64,000 bases of DNA from Cytobacillus oceanisediminis 2691 (GTDB lineage: Bacteria > Bacillota > Bacilli > Bacillales > Cytobacillaceae). Numbering within the stretch: position 1 is the first letter of the stretch; every line of letters begins with the position of its first letter. The position numbers were made by a program, and so were the translations under genes. The stretch covers positions 5,245,501 through 5,309,500 of the forward strand of contig NZ_CP015506.1 in the NCBI RefSeq assembly GCF_000294775.2, written 5' to 3'. Shown here piece by piece: positions 8,849-18,671 of this stretch. Below the pieces are notes generated by a model. That model was not told the DNA's origin, ran no database searches, and saw nothing but the letters and a program-made list of their open reading frames with translations.

Positions 8849-9676
8849 TTACTTAACTAAATCTGCAACAAATTTAGGCAATACAAATGCCGCTTTATGC
8901 AATTCTTTCGTATAGTATTTTGTTTCGATCTCATGGAAGCGATCTTCGCTTACTTCTAATGGATCGTATTTTTTAGATCCGATTGTGAACGCCCACATGC
9001 CGCTTGGGTAAGTAGGGATATTCGCAGTGTAAAGACGAGTGATTGGGAAAATTTCTTTCACATCGCGCTGTACGTTGCGGATAAGGTCCGCTTTGAACCA
9101 AGGGTTGTCAGACTGGGCCACAAAGATGCCGTCTTCTTTTAAGGCTTTAGAGATTCCAGCATAGAAGCCTTTCGTGAATAGATTTACCGCAGGTCCTACC
9201 GGCTCAGTTGAGTCAACCATGATCACGTCATATTCATTTTCGCTTTCGGCAATGTGCATGAAGCCATCGCCTACCTGCACATCAACGCGAGGGTCATCAA
9301 GCTTGCCTGCAATCTCAGGAAGGAATTTTTTTGAGTACTCAATAACCTTTCCATCGATATCCACAAGAGTCGCCTTTTTCACGCTTGGGTGCTTAAGGAC
9401 TTCACGGATGACGCCGCCGTCACCGCCGCCAACAACAAGAACGTTTTCAGGGTTTGGATGTGTGAACAAAGGAATATGCGCAACCATCTCATGGTAAACA
9501 AACTCATCCTTGATTGAAGTCATAACCATGTCATCAAGAAGAAGCATATTGCCCCACTCTTCTGTTTCCACCATATCAAGCTTCTGGAATTCTGTCTGTT
9601 CTGTATGTAAAGTACGCTTCACCTTCATCGTAATGCCAAAGTTCTCTGTTTGTTTCTCTGTAAACCAAAGTCCCAT
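8849..9676 (-). CDS. speE: Spermidine synthase
   Basis: 275 residues. Polyamine aminopropyltransferase fold: the GGGDGG nucleotide-binding motif in [18 protein letters not shown] (about residues 82-98), [16 protein letters not shown] (about 106), and [10 protein letters not shown] (about 155) with the catalytic aspartate. N-terminal [13 protein letters not shown] is typical of Bacillus SpeE. Transfers aminopropyl from decarboxylated S-adenosylmethionine to putrescine. First gene of the speE-speB operon with a promoter upstream. Confidence 0.95.
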   Translation of the reverse strand: MGLWFTEKQTENFGITMKVKRTLHTEQTEFQKLDMVETEEWGNMLLLDDMVMTSIKDEFVYHEMVAHIPLFTHPNPENVLVVGGGDGGVIREVLKHPSVKKATLVDIDGKVIEYSKKFLPEIAGKLDDPRVDVQVGDGFMHIAESENEYDVIMVDSTEPVGPAVNLFTKGFYAGISKALKEDGIFVAQSDNPWFKADLIRNVQRDVKEIFPITRLYTANIPTYPSGMWAFTIGSKKYDPLEVSEDRFHEIETKYYTKELHKAAFVLPKFVADLVK

Positions 9677-9781
9677 TCTTTAATCATTCCTTCCATAAAA
9701 AAATGAATTATCACTAAAGAGCAGCAAAAAGCATTTTCATCTTTTATACTTCCCTAACATGCAAATAACAAACACAGAAAA

Positions 9782-9809
9782 AGTATAGATGAATCTAGCA
9801 AAATTGCAA
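9782..9809 (-). promoter_or_regulatory. SigA-type promoter of speE-speB
   Basis: Minus strand TTGCAA (9804-9809), 16-nt spacer, TATACT (9782-9787). Leaves a leader of about 100 nt before the speE ATG; no riboswitch recognised in it. Confidence 0.6.
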
Positions 9810-9904
9810 GAAAAATTTCGCTAATTAGTAGAGAAAGATGTTTAAAATCGCTCTGTTTTTTCAATACTGAATACATAGAGCACTTATTAGGGAATTATTT
9901 GGAT

Positions 9905-9990
9905 ACCTCGCCGCACTTATCGTTCAACTTTTAATTTAATCGGCCACTTTGGAACCTTTATCGGTCAGTTTTTATCTTTTCGGTCACTTG
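9905..9990. repeat. Array 2: phased ~20-nt repeats, core GACCGATAAA (minus strand)
   Basis: In the divergent speE/pbpG gap, the motif YTATCGGYCA recurs with its CG at 9921, 9941, 9962 and 9981 (steps 20, 21, 19). It lies between the speE promoter and the pbpG start. The rest of this 366-nt gap shows nothing else recognisable. Confidence 0.7.
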
Positions 9991-10042
9991 GCGCTGTATC
10001 AACTTTTCACTATAAAAAACAGATAAATAGGGGGTGCTTGAT

Positions 10043-12112
10043 ATGGAATTAATGACGGATCAGCGTTTTCGAAAAACGATGAAATATTTGCGTGCGGTTC
10101 TCATTATTAGCTTAATAGGAATGGCTTTAGCCGCCGTGATGATCGGAGGCATTCTGGTATATGCCAAAATTTTGGGGCCGCCGCCGCTCGCCGTTCCGCA
10201 ATCGACTTTATTTTTCTCGGATGATGGCACGGTTATCGGTGAAAGCAACAACGGCCAAAAACGCTATTGGGCACCACTCGATGACATCAGCCCGCATTTA
10301 ATTGATGCGACGGTCTCGATAGAGGATAAGAATTTTTTCGAGCACAATGGATTTGATTATAAAAGAATCGCAGGTGCCGCCCTCGCTGATATAAAGGCAA
10401 TGGCCAAAGTTCAGGGTGCCAGCACCATCAGCCAGCAATATGCCCGCAACCTGTTTCTTGAACATGAAAAAACCTGGAAGCGGAAATTGCTTGAGGCCTT
10501 TTATACCATCAGGCTTGAGATGAATTATACGAAAAAGGAAATCCTTGAAGGCTATTTAAATACGATTTATTACGGCAATGGAGCTTACGGCGCACAGGCA
10601 GCAAGCCAGTTCTATTTCGGGAAGGATGCAAGTGAGCTGTCATTAGCTGAGGCTTCCATTTTATCCGGCATCCCTAAGGGTCCTGGCATCTACTCGCCAT
10701 TTGCATCAGCAGAAAAAGCAGATCAGCGTCAGAAAGTGATTCTGCAGACGATGGTGAAGAACGGGCTCATCAGCCAAAAAGACGCAGATCTTGCGGCAGC
10801 AGAAGAGCTTGAGCTGGTTGGCGAGCACATGCACCCAAGATCGAAAACAGCCCCATATTTTCAGGATGCTGTCCGCAATGCTCTTAAAACACAGCTGAAT
10901 CTGGATGACCGTACGATTGAATTGGGCGGATTAAAGGTTTATACCACTTTGAATCTGAAGGAACAGGAAATCGCGGAAGAAACAATAGATAAGCTTATTT
11001 CAAAAGACTCGGAGATTCAGGTCGGAGTTGTTGCCATGAATCCGAAAAACGGGTATGTGAAAGCAATGGTTGGCGGACGTGATTATGAGGCAAGTCCCTT
11101 TAACCGTGCAGTCCAGGCAGTCAGGCAGCCAGGATCGACGATAAAGCCTCTTCTCTATTACGCGGCATTGGAGCAGGGCTTCACCCCTTCCACCCCAATC
11201 CGGAGCGAGCAGACGACTTTTCGGTTTGAAGACGGTACGCCGGACTACACACCGCATAACTTCAACAGCAAGTATGCGGATGACGATATCACAATGGCCC
11301 AGGCCCTTGCTCTATCTGACAATGTCTACGCGGTGAAAACTCATTTATTTTTAGGGGAAGAGACGCTTGTCAATACAGCCAAGAAATTTGGCATTACCTC
11401 TAAGATGGCGAAGGTGCCGTCCCTTGCACTCGGCACATCCGGCATGAGAGTCATTGAGCTTGCCAACGCTTACAGCATGTTCGCCAATGGAGGGAAAAAG
11501 ATCTCCCCGGTACTGATTAAGCGTGTGGAGAACCATAAAGGCGAAGTCATCTACGAGCAGGAGCCATTCCAGATGAAGATTCTGAAGCCTGACCTTGCTT
11601 TCGTTATGACCCACATGATGACAGGTATTTTTGACCGGAAGCTGAACGGTTATGCCCAAGTAACGGGAAGCACAGTCATCAACGATATGACCCGCCCTTA
11701 CGCCGGCAAGTCCGGTTCAACAGAAACAGACAGCTGGATGGCCGGCTTTACACCACAGCTTGTCACAGCGGTATGGACCGGCTATGACAAAGGCCAGGTC
11801 ATTACAAAAACCGTTGATAAAACGTATGCCAAAAACATTTGGATCCGGTTCATGGAGGAAGCCCATAAAGGAAAGCCGGCCAAGGAATTCAAAGCGCCCA
11901 AAGATACAGTCGGCGTCTACATTGATCCATCCAACGGGAAAATTGCCGGGGAAAACTGCCCGGTCAAGCGCCTAACCTACTTCGCAGAAGGCACAGAACC
12001 TGCGGAATATTGTACAGACCACTTGAGCCATAAAGAAGAGAATAAAACTGAGCAGCCGGAAAAGAAGCCTGACACACCTTGGTATAAGAAACTGTTTCGG
12101 TGGGCTTCGTAA
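10043..12112 (+). CDS. pbpG: Class A penicillin-binding protein, PBP2D/PbpG type
   Basis: 689 residues from ATG 10043, six nt after GGGGGTG. One membrane anchor (about 18-42), then a GT51 glycosyltransferase domain (SIEDKNFFEH with catalytic E94; GASTISQQYARNLFLE near 127) and a transpeptidase domain with S365-TI-K368, SDN near 425 and the KSGST motif near 556. Polymerises and cross-links peptidoglycan. Position beside speE-speB matches B. subtilis pbpG (ywhE), which is forespore-expressed; no clear SigF promoter could be read here, so sporulation control is inferred from synteny. Confidence 0.9.
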   Translation: MELMTDQRFRKTMKYLRAVLIISLIGMALAAVMIGGILVYAKILGPPPLAVPQSTLFFSDDGTVIGESNNGQKRYWAPLDDISPHLIDATVSIEDKNFFEHNGFDYKRIAGAALADIKAMAKVQGASTISQQYARNLFLEHEKTWKRKLLEAFYTIRLEMNYTKKEILEGYLNTIYYGNGAYGAQAASQFYFGKDASELSLAEASILSGIPKGPGIYSPFASAEKADQRQKVILQTMVKNGLISQKDADLAAAEELELVGEHMHPRSKTAPYFQDAVRNALKTQLNLDDRTIELGGLKVYTTLNLKEQEIAEETIDKLISKDSEIQVGVVAMNPKNGYVKAMVGGRDYEASPFNRAVQAVRQPGSTIKPLLYYAALEQGFTPSTPIRSEQTTFRFEDGTPDYTPHNFNSKYADDDITMAQALALSDNVYAVKTHLFLGEETLVNTAKKFGITSKMAKVPSLALGTSGMRVIELANAYSMFANGGKKISPVLIKRVENHKGEVIYEQEPFQMKILKPDLAFVMTHMMTGIFDRKLNGYAQVTGSTVINDMTRPYAGKSGSTETDSWMAGFTPQLVTAVWTGYDKGQVITKTVDKTYAKNIWIRFMEEAHKGKPAKEFKAPKDTVGVYIDPSNGKIAGENCPVKRLTYFAEGTEPAEYCTDHLSHKEENKTEQPEKKPDTPWYKKLFRWAS

Positions 12113-12130
12113 CGGTGACCACTTGTAAAA

Positions 12131-12149
12131 CTGGTATAGGTGCCTGTCA
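12131..12149. repeat. Half copy of the GGTGACAGGCACCTATACC inverted repeat
   Basis: TGGTATAGGTGCCTGTCA is identical to the right arm of the hairpin at 20069-20119. Only one arm is present here, just past pbpG. Confidence 0.6.
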
Positions 12150-12163
12150 TTTTAATAAAAGTG

Positions 12164-12195
12164 AAAAACCCCGGGGTCCGAATCCCGGGGTTTTT
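12164..12195 (+). terminator. Rho-independent terminator of pbpG
   Basis: AAAAACCCCGGG...CCCGGGGTTTTT, strong GC stem flanked by A and T runs; may act in both directions. Confidence 0.88.
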
Positions 12196-12323
12196 CGTGT
12201 CCTAGTGCTATATTGTGCCTTCACACTGTTAAATAGTTTACTTTTTTTATTGGAATTGTACAAGTAGTTAGAAAATCACGTCAAAAAAATGTCACAATTT
12301 CGTCACAAAATTAGACTTTTTTT

Positions 12324-12836
12324 CTAAATGGCTTGTAAATCTTTTTTTAGCTGTTCCGCTGATCTTTCCCACATGCCGGCGTCATGGTTTTTCAGGAAAT
12401 CTGCCAGCACTTTTTTGGATTTCTCGTCCATATGATCCACTATGATGTGTCTTTTAATCGATTTATCCATGCGGTTCACATGCTCTGGCAGCGATTTGTA
12501 GCCCCGGCGGATTTCTCTGTCGACCGTCATCTCACATGCAGTAACACCTGCATAATAAGCGCCTCCCTCTTTGCGGTCAATGGTGACCCAAATCAGCCAG
12601 TACGGCTTCCCGTTAGGCACTTCCTCTTTGGTTTTCAAAAACTTGATGCCTTTTTCAACAGGGCTGCGCGCATGCATGGCGCCCACTTCAATAGACGCCT
12701 CACCGGCATCCACATCAATAATAACCGGTGTCACATTATCAAGGCTCAGAGTCCCGACCCCAAAACCGCCATGTCCTTCAGTCGGGTCGCTCTTGATTAT
12801 ATTAAAATCGAGTTTCTTTTTCTTTTTTTCTTCCAT
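12324..12836 (-). CDS. ywhD: YwhD family protein
   Basis: 170 residues from ATG 12836, 8 nt after TAGGAGG. A lysine-rich start (MEEKKKKKLDF) leads into a single globular domain with GHGGFGVGTLSLDNVTPV near residue 20 and HARSPVEKGIKFLK near 55. Recognised as the YwhD family of unknown function; neighbours ywhC and pbpG agree with B. subtilis order. No signal peptide or membrane segment. Confidence 0.85.
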   Translation of the reverse strand: MEEKKKKKLDFNIIKSDPTEGHGGFGVGTLSLDNVTPVIIDVDAGEASIEVGAMHARSPVEKGIKFLKTKEEVPNGKPYWLIWVTIDRKEGGAYYAGVTACEMTVDREIRRGYKSLPEHVNRMDKSIKRHIIVDHMDEKSKKVLADFLKNHDAGMWERSAEQLKKDLQAI

Positions 12837-12873
12837 TTTCAAGTCCTCCTAAGCAAAAATTAGGCTCTTATTA

Positions 12874-13533
12874 TTATGTCATAAATATTTCATAGAAAAA
12901 ATCATTTAGGCCGCTCGCAAGTACCGGCAATACGGTGTTAAATATCGGCTGGATGGTGTATTGATCCAGCGGTGTAATGACAAGAATTAGGAAAATAACG
13001 GAGCCATACGCCTCAAACTGAGTCATTTTCGGGCGAATATGGGCTGGCGCCAAATCTTCAATAATTCTGTAGCCATCAAGCGGCGGAAACGGCAGCAGGT
13101 TGAATACAAACAGCACTAAATTCAGCTGAATAAAGATATTCAGGAAATCTGCCACAAACGCTGGAAATGAAGCTGCGAGTCCAGTTCCGGCAAGAGCATA
13201 CCAGATGAAAAAACCCAGGACAGCCATCACCAGATTGGATATCGGTCCCGCAATTGAAACAGATATCCCGGCAAGCTTCGGATTTTTGAAAAAGAAGCGG
13301 TTGACCGGTACCGGCCTGGCCCATCCGAAACCGGCAATAAAAATCAGGATTGTTCCAATCGGATCCAGATGCTGCATGGGATTTAGGGTTAATCTGCCCT
13401 GATTTTTTGCAGTGGGATCTCCAAACTTATAAGCCACATAGGCATGGGCAAATTCATGGACCGTAAAGGCAATCATCAATGTTACCGCGACATAGGGAAT
13501 CTCCCTGAGAGAAAACGCCAAAAATTGTTCCAA
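12874..13533 (-). CDS. ywhC: Site-2 protease family membrane metallopeptidase YwhC
   Basis: 219 residues, about five to six hydrophobic segments. The zinc motif H26-E-F-A-H30 sits in the first helix (IAFTVHEFAHAYVAYKFGD), and NLLPFPPLDGYRI near residue 145 is the second M50 signature carrying the aspartate ligand. Predicted intramembrane zinc protease; substrate unknown. Start ATG at 13533; downstream neighbour of ywhD on the same strand with a 37-nt gap. Confidence 0.88.
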   Translation of the reverse strand: MEQFLAFSLREIPYVAVTLMIAFTVHEFAHAYVAYKFGDPTAKNQGRLTLNPMQHLDPIGTILIFIAGFGWARPVPVNRFFFKNPKLAGISVSIAGPISNLVMAVLGFFIWYALAGTGLAASFPAFVADFLNIFIQLNLVLFVFNLLPFPPLDGYRIIEDLAPAHIRPKMTQFEAYGSVIFLILVITPLDQYTIQPIFNTVLPVLASGLNDFFYEIFMT

Positions 13534-13713
13534 ATGCCAAAACTCCCTCTCCTGCCGGCTGAAAAGCCAGGCTTTATTTATACATACTATGTAGGAAAAG
13601 CCGATGCTATTTACCTAAAAGTATACATGAACGCCTGAGCAAAGGGAATCAGGCTTGCACATTGCGAGAAAAAGTGGAAAAATACAAGCATAAATAGTGA
13701 GGAGGAAAAGAAA

Positions 13714-13899
13714 ATGCCATACGTAACCGTTAAAATGCTTGAAGGCCGCACTGAAGAACAGAAAAAAGCGCTCGCTGAAAAAGTAACAGCTGCCGTAAGC
13801 GAAACGACTGGAGCCCCTGAAGATAAAATCGTCGTATTTATCGAAGAAATGTCCAAAAATCACTATGCTGTCGGCGGAAAACGCTTAAGCGATCAGTAG
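13714..13899 (+). CDS. ywhB: 4-oxalocrotonate tautomerase family enzyme YwhB
   Basis: 61 residues, MPYVTVKMLEGRTEEQK. After removal of Met the N-terminal proline (P2) is the catalytic base of this superfamily; the arginine at position 12 is near the expected active site. AGGAGG lies just before the ATG. A small hexameric tautomerase by family; natural substrate in Bacillus unknown. Confidence 0.9.
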   Translation: MPYVTVKMLEGRTEEQKKALAEKVTAAVSETTGAPEDKIVVFIEEMSKNHYAVGGKRLSDQ

Positions 13900-13914
13900 A
13901 ATTGCGTAAAGAAG

Positions 13915-13938
13915 GCAGTTTTCCATTACGGAAGCTGC
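13915..13938 (+). terminator. Rho-independent terminator of ywhB
   Basis: GGCAGTTTTCC / GGAAGCTGCTT stem followed by TTTTTTAT. Confidence 0.75.
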
Positions 13939-13949
13939 TTTTTTATGGT

Positions 13950-14108
13950 TTTTTGCATAATGAGAGGTTTTACTTGCGGATAAAGAAATTTATTTGTATA
14001 TAGACCGATTTTACTTTCGCATAAAAAATCTTATTTGCACATAGTATGATTTTACTTTCGCATAAAAAAATTCCGTGCGGATAACCTGATTTATGTGCGG
14101 TAAGACTT
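13950..14108. repeat. Array 3: phased ~20-nt repeats, core TTNYGCGGATAA (plus strand)
   Basis: Between convergent ywhB and ywgA. The terminal ATAA/ATAG/TAAG of each unit falls at 13980, 14000, 14021, 14041, 14062, 14081 and 14101: steps 20, 21, 20, 21, 19, 20. A less regular unit precedes at 13957. Alternate units are more similar (TTTACTTTCGCATAA twice), suggesting a two-unit duplication. Confidence 0.85.
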
Positions 14109-14135
14109 TTTCAGCAAAAAAGAAGAGCCAGGCGC

Positions 14136-14645
14136 TTAATGCAGCCCGGCTTTTTCTCTTAAGCTTCCAATATATTGATACGCCTGTTCCACTTCTTCAT
14201 CCGTGTAGCGCTGTTTGCTTTTTAGGGTAAAGACTTTTTCTTTCACTTCTTCTTTTGGGAGGTCATTAAAATAAAGGACCGTTGAGACGAGTTCAAGGAA
14301 TCTTGCATTCTGGCCGTTCATATCAAGCAGGCAGTCCTGCAGGCTGGGCATTTCGACTGCATTAATGTCCAGAAATTCCTTGCCGGTTTCAGTAAGGGTG
14401 TATCGATACTGGTAATAGCCGCCCTTTTTTTCCTTTACTTCGTTTAAAAATCCCATGTTGCAGAGTTCTTCGACCCTTAGTGTCAATTCTTCCGAATATG
14501 GCCCGTAAAAGTGAAATTGAAATCTTTCCTGAAAGGGAAATGCGATGTTTTTGGCGATATATATCATTTTCTGCAGCTTTTTCCGTCCCACGATTTCTTC
14601 AGAGACTGCAATGGCATGCATTAGTTTAGCGTGATCCTTTAACAA
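14136..14645 (-). CDS. ywgA: YwgA family protein
   Basis: 169 residues from a TTG start after AGGAGATG. Mainly helical with a winged-helix-like middle (MGFLNEVKEKKGGYYQYRYTLTETGKEFL), which resembles a DNA-binding wing but is unproven. Recognised as YwgA from sequence and its neighbour ywfO. Function unknown in the family. Gap of 58 nt after ywfO suggests co-transcription. Confidence 0.8.
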   Translation of the reverse strand: MLKDHAKLMHAIAVSEEIVGRKKLQKMIYIAKNIAFPFQERFQFHFYGPYSEELTLRVEELCNMGFLNEVKEKKGGYYQYRYTLTETGKEFLDINAVEMPSLQDCLLDMNGQNARFLELVSTVLYFNDLPKEEVKEKVFTLKSKQRYTDEEVEQAYQYIGSLREKAGLH

Positions 14646-14703
14646 AGCTCTTCATCTCCTACTCCGTTTTTTCCCGTATCTATAGAAAACCAATTATGTA
14701 GTT

Positions 14704-16005
14704 TTAATCGATTTCCAGCAGCGTTCTAATCTGTTTTTTAATGTTTGGCTTTTTGCTGTCGTCTGCAATAAAATCAGCCGGATAGTAAAGCTTATGATCA
14801 GTGCGTCGTTTCCCGGAAATGGCATCCACGATCTCCGATTCGCGGGAAAGCTCGCGAATATCCCCATTTTTCAGCAGCAAATGGATCGGCAATCTTTCTT
14901 CTTCCTCGCCAGGACGGTAAAAATCATAAGGCAAATCAGATGAAGAATCGACGACCAGATAATATTCCGGATCGATGCCTGCCTTTTTGAACAAAGCCGA
15001 CAGCTCCGCCAGCTTCTTGTACTCTTTCGCCGGGTCGAATTCCACATATTTATATAAATTCCGGTCCATAAATCGGCAGCAGAGATCTTTCAGTATCGGA
15101 TCTTCTTCCTCCTGCCACATCTGAAAATAATAAAGAATAATAGCTTCATCGAGCTTTATATAATCTTCAAGAGTGATTTCACCATTGAATAAAGAATAAA
15201 AATGGATTGGATCATATTTAAACCTGTATTTCTGTTCATGCAAATCTTTCGCGCGATGAAGGATTTTGGTCAGGATCACCTCGGCACTGCGTGTAACCGG
15301 GTGGAAATACACCTGCCAATACATCTGATACCGGCTCATAATGTAATCCTCAACGGCATGCATCCCGCTCTGTTTGATCACGACCTGGTCTTCCCGCGGC
15401 CTCATGACACGCAGGATCCGCTCCATGTCAAAGTGGCCATAACTGACACCCGTAAAGTAAGCATCCCTCTGCAGATAATCCATCCGGTCCGCATCAATCT
15501 GGCTGGAAATCAGGCTGACGACCAGCTTATTTTTAGAAGTTTTGGCAATCACATCTGCCACTTTCTGAGGAAAATCGGCACTTACCCTGGTGAGCACCTG
15601 ATGGACCTCGGTATCGCCGAGAATGATTGCCCTCGTATAATGTTCATGATCGAGGTCGAATACTTTTTCGAAGGAGTGTGAGAACGGGCCGTGTCCCAAA
15701 TCATGGAGAAGTGCCGCGCATAAGGTCAGGATGCGGTCTTCTTCATCCCATTCCGGCCTGCCCAAAAAGACGTCATCGGAAATGCGCCGCACAATCTCGT
15801 AAACTCCGAGCGAGTGGTTAAAGCGGCTATGCTCAGCACCATGGAAGGTTAAATAAGTTGTCCCGAGCTGCTTAATTCTTCTAAGACGCTGAAACTCTTT
15901 TGTCCCGATTAAATCCCAGATTACTCTGTCTCTTACGTGTATGTAACGATGAACGGGATCTTTAAATACTTTTTCCTCACTTAACTTTTCCGCTGAATAT
16001 GCCAT
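14704..16005 (-). CDS. ywfO: HD-domain phosphohydrolase YwfO
   Basis: 433 residues after GGAGGGTACGGA. HD superfamily metal site: the first His lies in HSRFNHSLGVYEI (about residue 59), the HD pair in ALLHDLGHGPFSHSFE (about 101), and the last Asp in DADRMDYLQRDAYFTG (about 170). Family members resemble dNTP triphosphohydrolases and hydrolyse nucleotides; the exact substrate here is unknown. Adjacent ywgA and rsfA agree with B. subtilis. Confidence 0.87.
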   Translation of the reverse strand: MAYSAEKLSEEKVFKDPVHRYIHVRDRVIWDLIGTKEFQRLRRIKQLGTTYLTFHGAEHSRFNHSLGVYEIVRRISDDVFLGRPEWDEEDRILTLCAALLHDLGHGPFSHSFEKVFDLDHEHYTRAIILGDTEVHQVLTRVSADFPQKVADVIAKTSKNKLVVSLISSQIDADRMDYLQRDAYFTGVSYGHFDMERILRVMRPREDQVVIKQSGMHAVEDYIMSRYQMYWQVYFHPVTRSAEVILTKILHRAKDLHEQKYRFKYDPIHFYSLFNGEITLEDYIKLDEAIILYYFQMWQEEEDPILKDLCCRFMDRNLYKYVEFDPAKEYKKLAELSALFKKAGIDPEYYLVVDSSSDLPYDFYRPGEEEERLPIHLLLKNGDIRELSRESEIVDAISGKRRTDHKLYYPADFIADDSKKPNIKKQIRTLLEID

Positions 16006-16258
16006 TCCGTACCCTCCGCTTTTCCTGTGTCCACGAGTTCCAAACCTGCTGTTCCCATTTTCTGGCGTATACCTATTATATCCCGATCACGGTGTCAATT
16101 CATCACAAAATTCTTTGTTTTTCATGGCTGTTCGACAGAAACCGCAATACAGCAATCATCTTCCCTGGAAATATTTTTCGACTTTTCTAAAAACGAATAT
16201 TGCCTCCTAAGTCTATTTACCAATCGAAGCTCAATCATAAACTCAGGCAAAAAATAAA

Positions 16259-16286
16259 ATCACCTCAGGACAGGAGTCAGGGTGAT
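16259..16286 (-). terminator. Rho-independent terminator of the DUF1450 gene
   Basis: Minus strand ATCACCCTGA...TGAGGTGAT followed by TTTATTTTTT, two nt past the stop codon. Confidence 0.8.
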
Positions 16287-16288
16287 CT

Positions 16289-16513
16289 TTATTTTTTCAG
16301 CTTTTTATTAATTTTCTCCATCAATTCCTCTTCCGTCAGTGCGGCAAGGGGACGGTTATTGACGAAAGCAAATGTTTTTTTGCGGCCTGGCCCGCAATAG
16401 GACTGGCAGCCGACATCAATTTTTGCTTCAGGATCTATTTCTTTTAATCGCGGTATTAATGTCTTCAGATTTACAGCCTGACAATCGTCGCAAACACGAA
16501 ATTCGTTTGCCAT
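16289..16513 (-). CDS. DUF1450 small cysteine-containing protein
   Basis: 74 residues. CDDC (C8, C11) and GCQSYCGPG (C36, C40) spacing is typical of DUF1450 (YuzB-like, thioredoxin-fold ferredoxin resemblance), followed by [24 protein letters not shown]. Possible metal or Fe-S binding is inferred from the cysteines only. AAAGGG precedes the ATG. Confidence 0.75.
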   Translation of the reverse strand: MANEFRVCDDCQAVNLKTLIPRLKEIDPEAKIDVGCQSYCGPGRKKTFAFVNNRPLAALTEEELMEKINKKLKK

Positions 16514-16894
16514 TTTATTACAACCCTTTCTGCGGTCAATCTTTTATATTATGCGCTCCCCGTTCCGGGAGCTTTAACAGCGCATGGCGCGCCTCGTCAT
16601 CTTCTTCGTTAAAGCATATCCGCTGCAAAGCATTCCTATTCAGATAAAAAGGACTGCCCTGCCAACTGCTACAGGCTATTTTAAAACTTATCCAGCTCTA
16701 TTGCAAGCTGTAATCATTAACTTGGGTGGTGAATCTTAGTAATCTTCACAAAACCGCCATACGTATCTAGCGAAAAATAAAATTTTAAAAAAATCTACTA
16801 TCCTTTTAATCACCTTTGTATAAAATCTGCCAAGTTTGTCCATCCTTTAACTAAGGCAACAGCAAAAAGTAATAATTTAGGGAGTTGAGGTTAC
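16514..16894. other. Gene-free stretch between divergent DUF1450 and rsfA
   Basis: 381 nt. Holds one small GC hairpin GCTCCC-N6-GGGAGC (16555-16572) and an AT-rich segment before rsfA that must contain its promoter, but no SigA, SigE or SigF element was convincing. No coding signal seen. Confidence 0.5.
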
Positions 16895-17647
16895 ATGAAA
16901 ATACGTCAGGACGCTTGGACAGATGAAAACGATTTATTGCTGGCAGAAACTGTTTTGCGGCATGTGAGGGAAGGCAGCACTCAGTTAAACGCTTTTGAGG
17001 AAGTTGGGGACAAGCTGAACCGCACATCTGCGGCATGCGGATTCCGCTGGAACGCTGTAGTGAGGCACCAGTATGAAAAAGCACTTCAATTAGCCAAGAA
17101 ACAGCGCAAGCAGAGACAAAGAATGCTAGGAAAGGATCAGGGCGGCAAAAAGAAACTCTTATACTCTCCGCCGGTTCCAACTATGCAGGAGGTTGAAGCA
17201 GCGCCAATTAAGACAAATGCGGTCCTACCGCCATCACCGGCAGATTTTTACGAAGAGCGCACAGAGGATGAATCGCATATCCAAACAGAGACGGTCTCAT
17301 CCTTCACCTATTCAGAGCCGGTTTATACTGCGCCTGCACAGCTGGATATGGATACCGTTATCACATACTTGCAAACATTGAATCATTCAGGCATTCAGCT
17401 TGATATACTAAAGAGTGAGAATGAAAGATTGAAGCGGGAAAATGCCGATCTCAGAAGCCGAAATGAAGAGCTTGAAGGCAAAATCGGCGAATTGGAGCAG
17501 AATACGGTAACCATTCAGGAAGATTACGAGACACTGATGAAAATCATGAACAGAGCCCGCAATTTTGTTCTGTTTGATGAAGAAGAAAGGCCGGCATCCA
17601 AGTTTAAAATGGACCGCAACGGCAATTTGGAAAGAGTAGCTGAATAA
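16895..17647 (+). CDS. rsfA: RsfA-type prespore-specific transcription regulator
   Basis: 250 residues. N-terminal Myb/SANT-like DNA-binding region: [20 protein letters not shown] with tryptophans at 8 and about 49 ([17 protein letters not shown]). A flexible proline-rich middle leads to a coiled coil (about residues 165-215, leucine/glutamate-rich [18 protein letters not shown]) and a conserved FVLFDEEE tail. RsfA in B. subtilis modulates SigF-dependent forespore genes. Position between ywfO and lipL agrees with B. subtilis (ywfN). Confidence 0.88.
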   Translation: MKIRQDAWTDENDLLLAETVLRHVREGSTQLNAFEEVGDKLNRTSAACGFRWNAVVRHQYEKALQLAKKQRKQRQRMLGKDQGGKKKLLYSPPVPTMQEVEAAPIKTNAVLPPSPADFYEERTEDESHIQTETVSSFTYSEPVYTAPAQLDMDTVITYLQTLNHSGIQLDILKSENERLKRENADLRSRNEELEGKIGELEQNTVTIQEDYETLMKIMNRARNFVLFDEEERPASKFKMDRNGNLERVAE

Positions 17648-17690
17648 GAAAAACTAAAAGCGCCTTGCCCGCCCAAGGGTGCAGGCGCTG
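17648..17690 (+). repeat. Minimal copy (D) of the hairpin repeat
   Basis: Directly after the rsfA TAA: GAAAAACTAAAAGCGCC, CTTGCCCGCC, CAAGGGTGCAGGCGCTG. Only the outer arms (AGCGCC/GGCGCT) remain; the inner hairpins are absent. Confidence 0.65.
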
Positions 17691-17763
17691 AAAATTCTAA
17701 AACAAAAAAGGTGTTCCCGGCAGCGGGAGCAGGAGAAAATGGCAGCAATTCCTTTCAAGGAGG

Positions 17764-17788
17764 GCCGCAGATCGTTTATGACTGCGGC
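17764..17788 (+). terminator. Rho-independent terminator of rsfA
   Basis: GCCGCAG...CTGCGGC followed by TCTTCTTTTATTT, about 115 nt past the rsfA stop codon. Confidence 0.75.
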
Positions 17789-17799
17789 TCTTCTTTTAT

Positions 17800-18648
17800 T
17801 TATTCGCTGCCAAGTACTTTCTCATTCCGTTCTATCACACGGCGGTAATAGGCTTCAAACAGGCCTGCTTCCACATTTGTCAGCTGCCCTGCATAAAGGC
17901 GGCCTGCTTTCTTTTTCAATGACTGCAAAAAGCGGAGCATCACATCCTGTACCGTCAGCTCTGTACCCAGCAATTCCGATAGTGATGCCATCACAGCCGG
18001 CTGAATTTCAGGGTACTGGAACTTTGTCTGTTCTTCTTTTTTAGCAAGAGAATAGAATTTGCCAATCAAATCGGCCCGCTCACTTCCGCTGCCATCCACG
18101 CACAGATAGATCTGGACCGCCACGCCATTGCGGAGGCGCCTTTGCGAGATGCCGGCAAACTTTTGTCCCCCGATGCTTAAATCATAGCTTCCCGGGCAAT
18201 AGGAGCCGACAATTTCACGCGCTTCTATTTGTATATGAAAATCGAAAAACATCTCTTGGATGAGCATCCACATCGCATCATATCCGCGGTTTATATCAAT
18301 TCCCTTTTCACTTTCAGGAAAAATCAGCGAAATATTCAGGACCCCTTGATCCAGGACAACTGCCAGGCCGCCGGAATTTCGTACAATCACTTCGTACCCC
18401 TGGCTCTTTAAAAACTGGATGCCTTCAGTTAAAAAAGGCAGCTTCGTATCCTGGATTCCAAGCACAATGGTATTATGGTGAACCCATGTCCTCGCGGTCG
18501 CAGGCGCCTCACCCGATCCGACAGAAGCACATAGTGTATCGTCCATCCCGAAAGAGTGCAGGGCATTTAAGTGGATGCCTGCAGCAGACTGGTCAATAAC
18601 CCTCCATTCTTCCTGAAACAGCAAGTCTTGTAGCGAATTCATCTTCAT
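17800..18648 (-). CDS. lipL: Octanoyl-[GcvH]:protein N-octanoyltransferase LipL
   Basis: 282 residues; ATG 18648 follows AAAGGGGATCAA, with a second ATG two codons later. Biotin/lipoate ligase fold: [22 protein letters not shown] near residues 87-107 and [19 protein letters not shown] with catalytic C151 (C149 from the second ATG) and the lysine of GGQKFAG. Moves octanoyl from GcvH to E2 subunits during lipoate assembly. Between rsfA and pta as in B. subtilis (ywfL). Confidence 0.92.
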   Translation of the reverse strand: MKMNSLQDLLFQEEWRVIDQSAAGIHLNALHSFGMDDTLCASVGSGEAPATARTWVHHNTIVLGIQDTKLPFLTEGIQFLKSQGYEVIVRNSGGLAVVLDQGVLNISLIFPESEKGIDINRGYDAMWMLIQEMFFDFHIQIEAREIVGSYCPGSYDLSIGGQKFAGISQRRLRNGVAVQIYLCVDGSGSERADLIGKFYSLAKKEEQTKFQYPEIQPAVMASLSELLGTELTVQDVMLRFLQSLKKKAGRLYAGQLTNVEAGLFEAYYRRVIERNEKVLGSE

Positions 18649-18671
18649 TTGATCCCCTTTTGCCGATATTC

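Noticed and set aside
9990-10042. SigF promoter before pbpG
   Set aside because: GTATC at 9996 lacks a matching -10 (GGNNANANTR) at 14-16 nt.
13950-14108. Possible CRISPR array
   Set aside because: The 20-nt units are degenerate, spacers are only about 8 nt, there is no dyad repeat and no cas gene; not a CRISPR.
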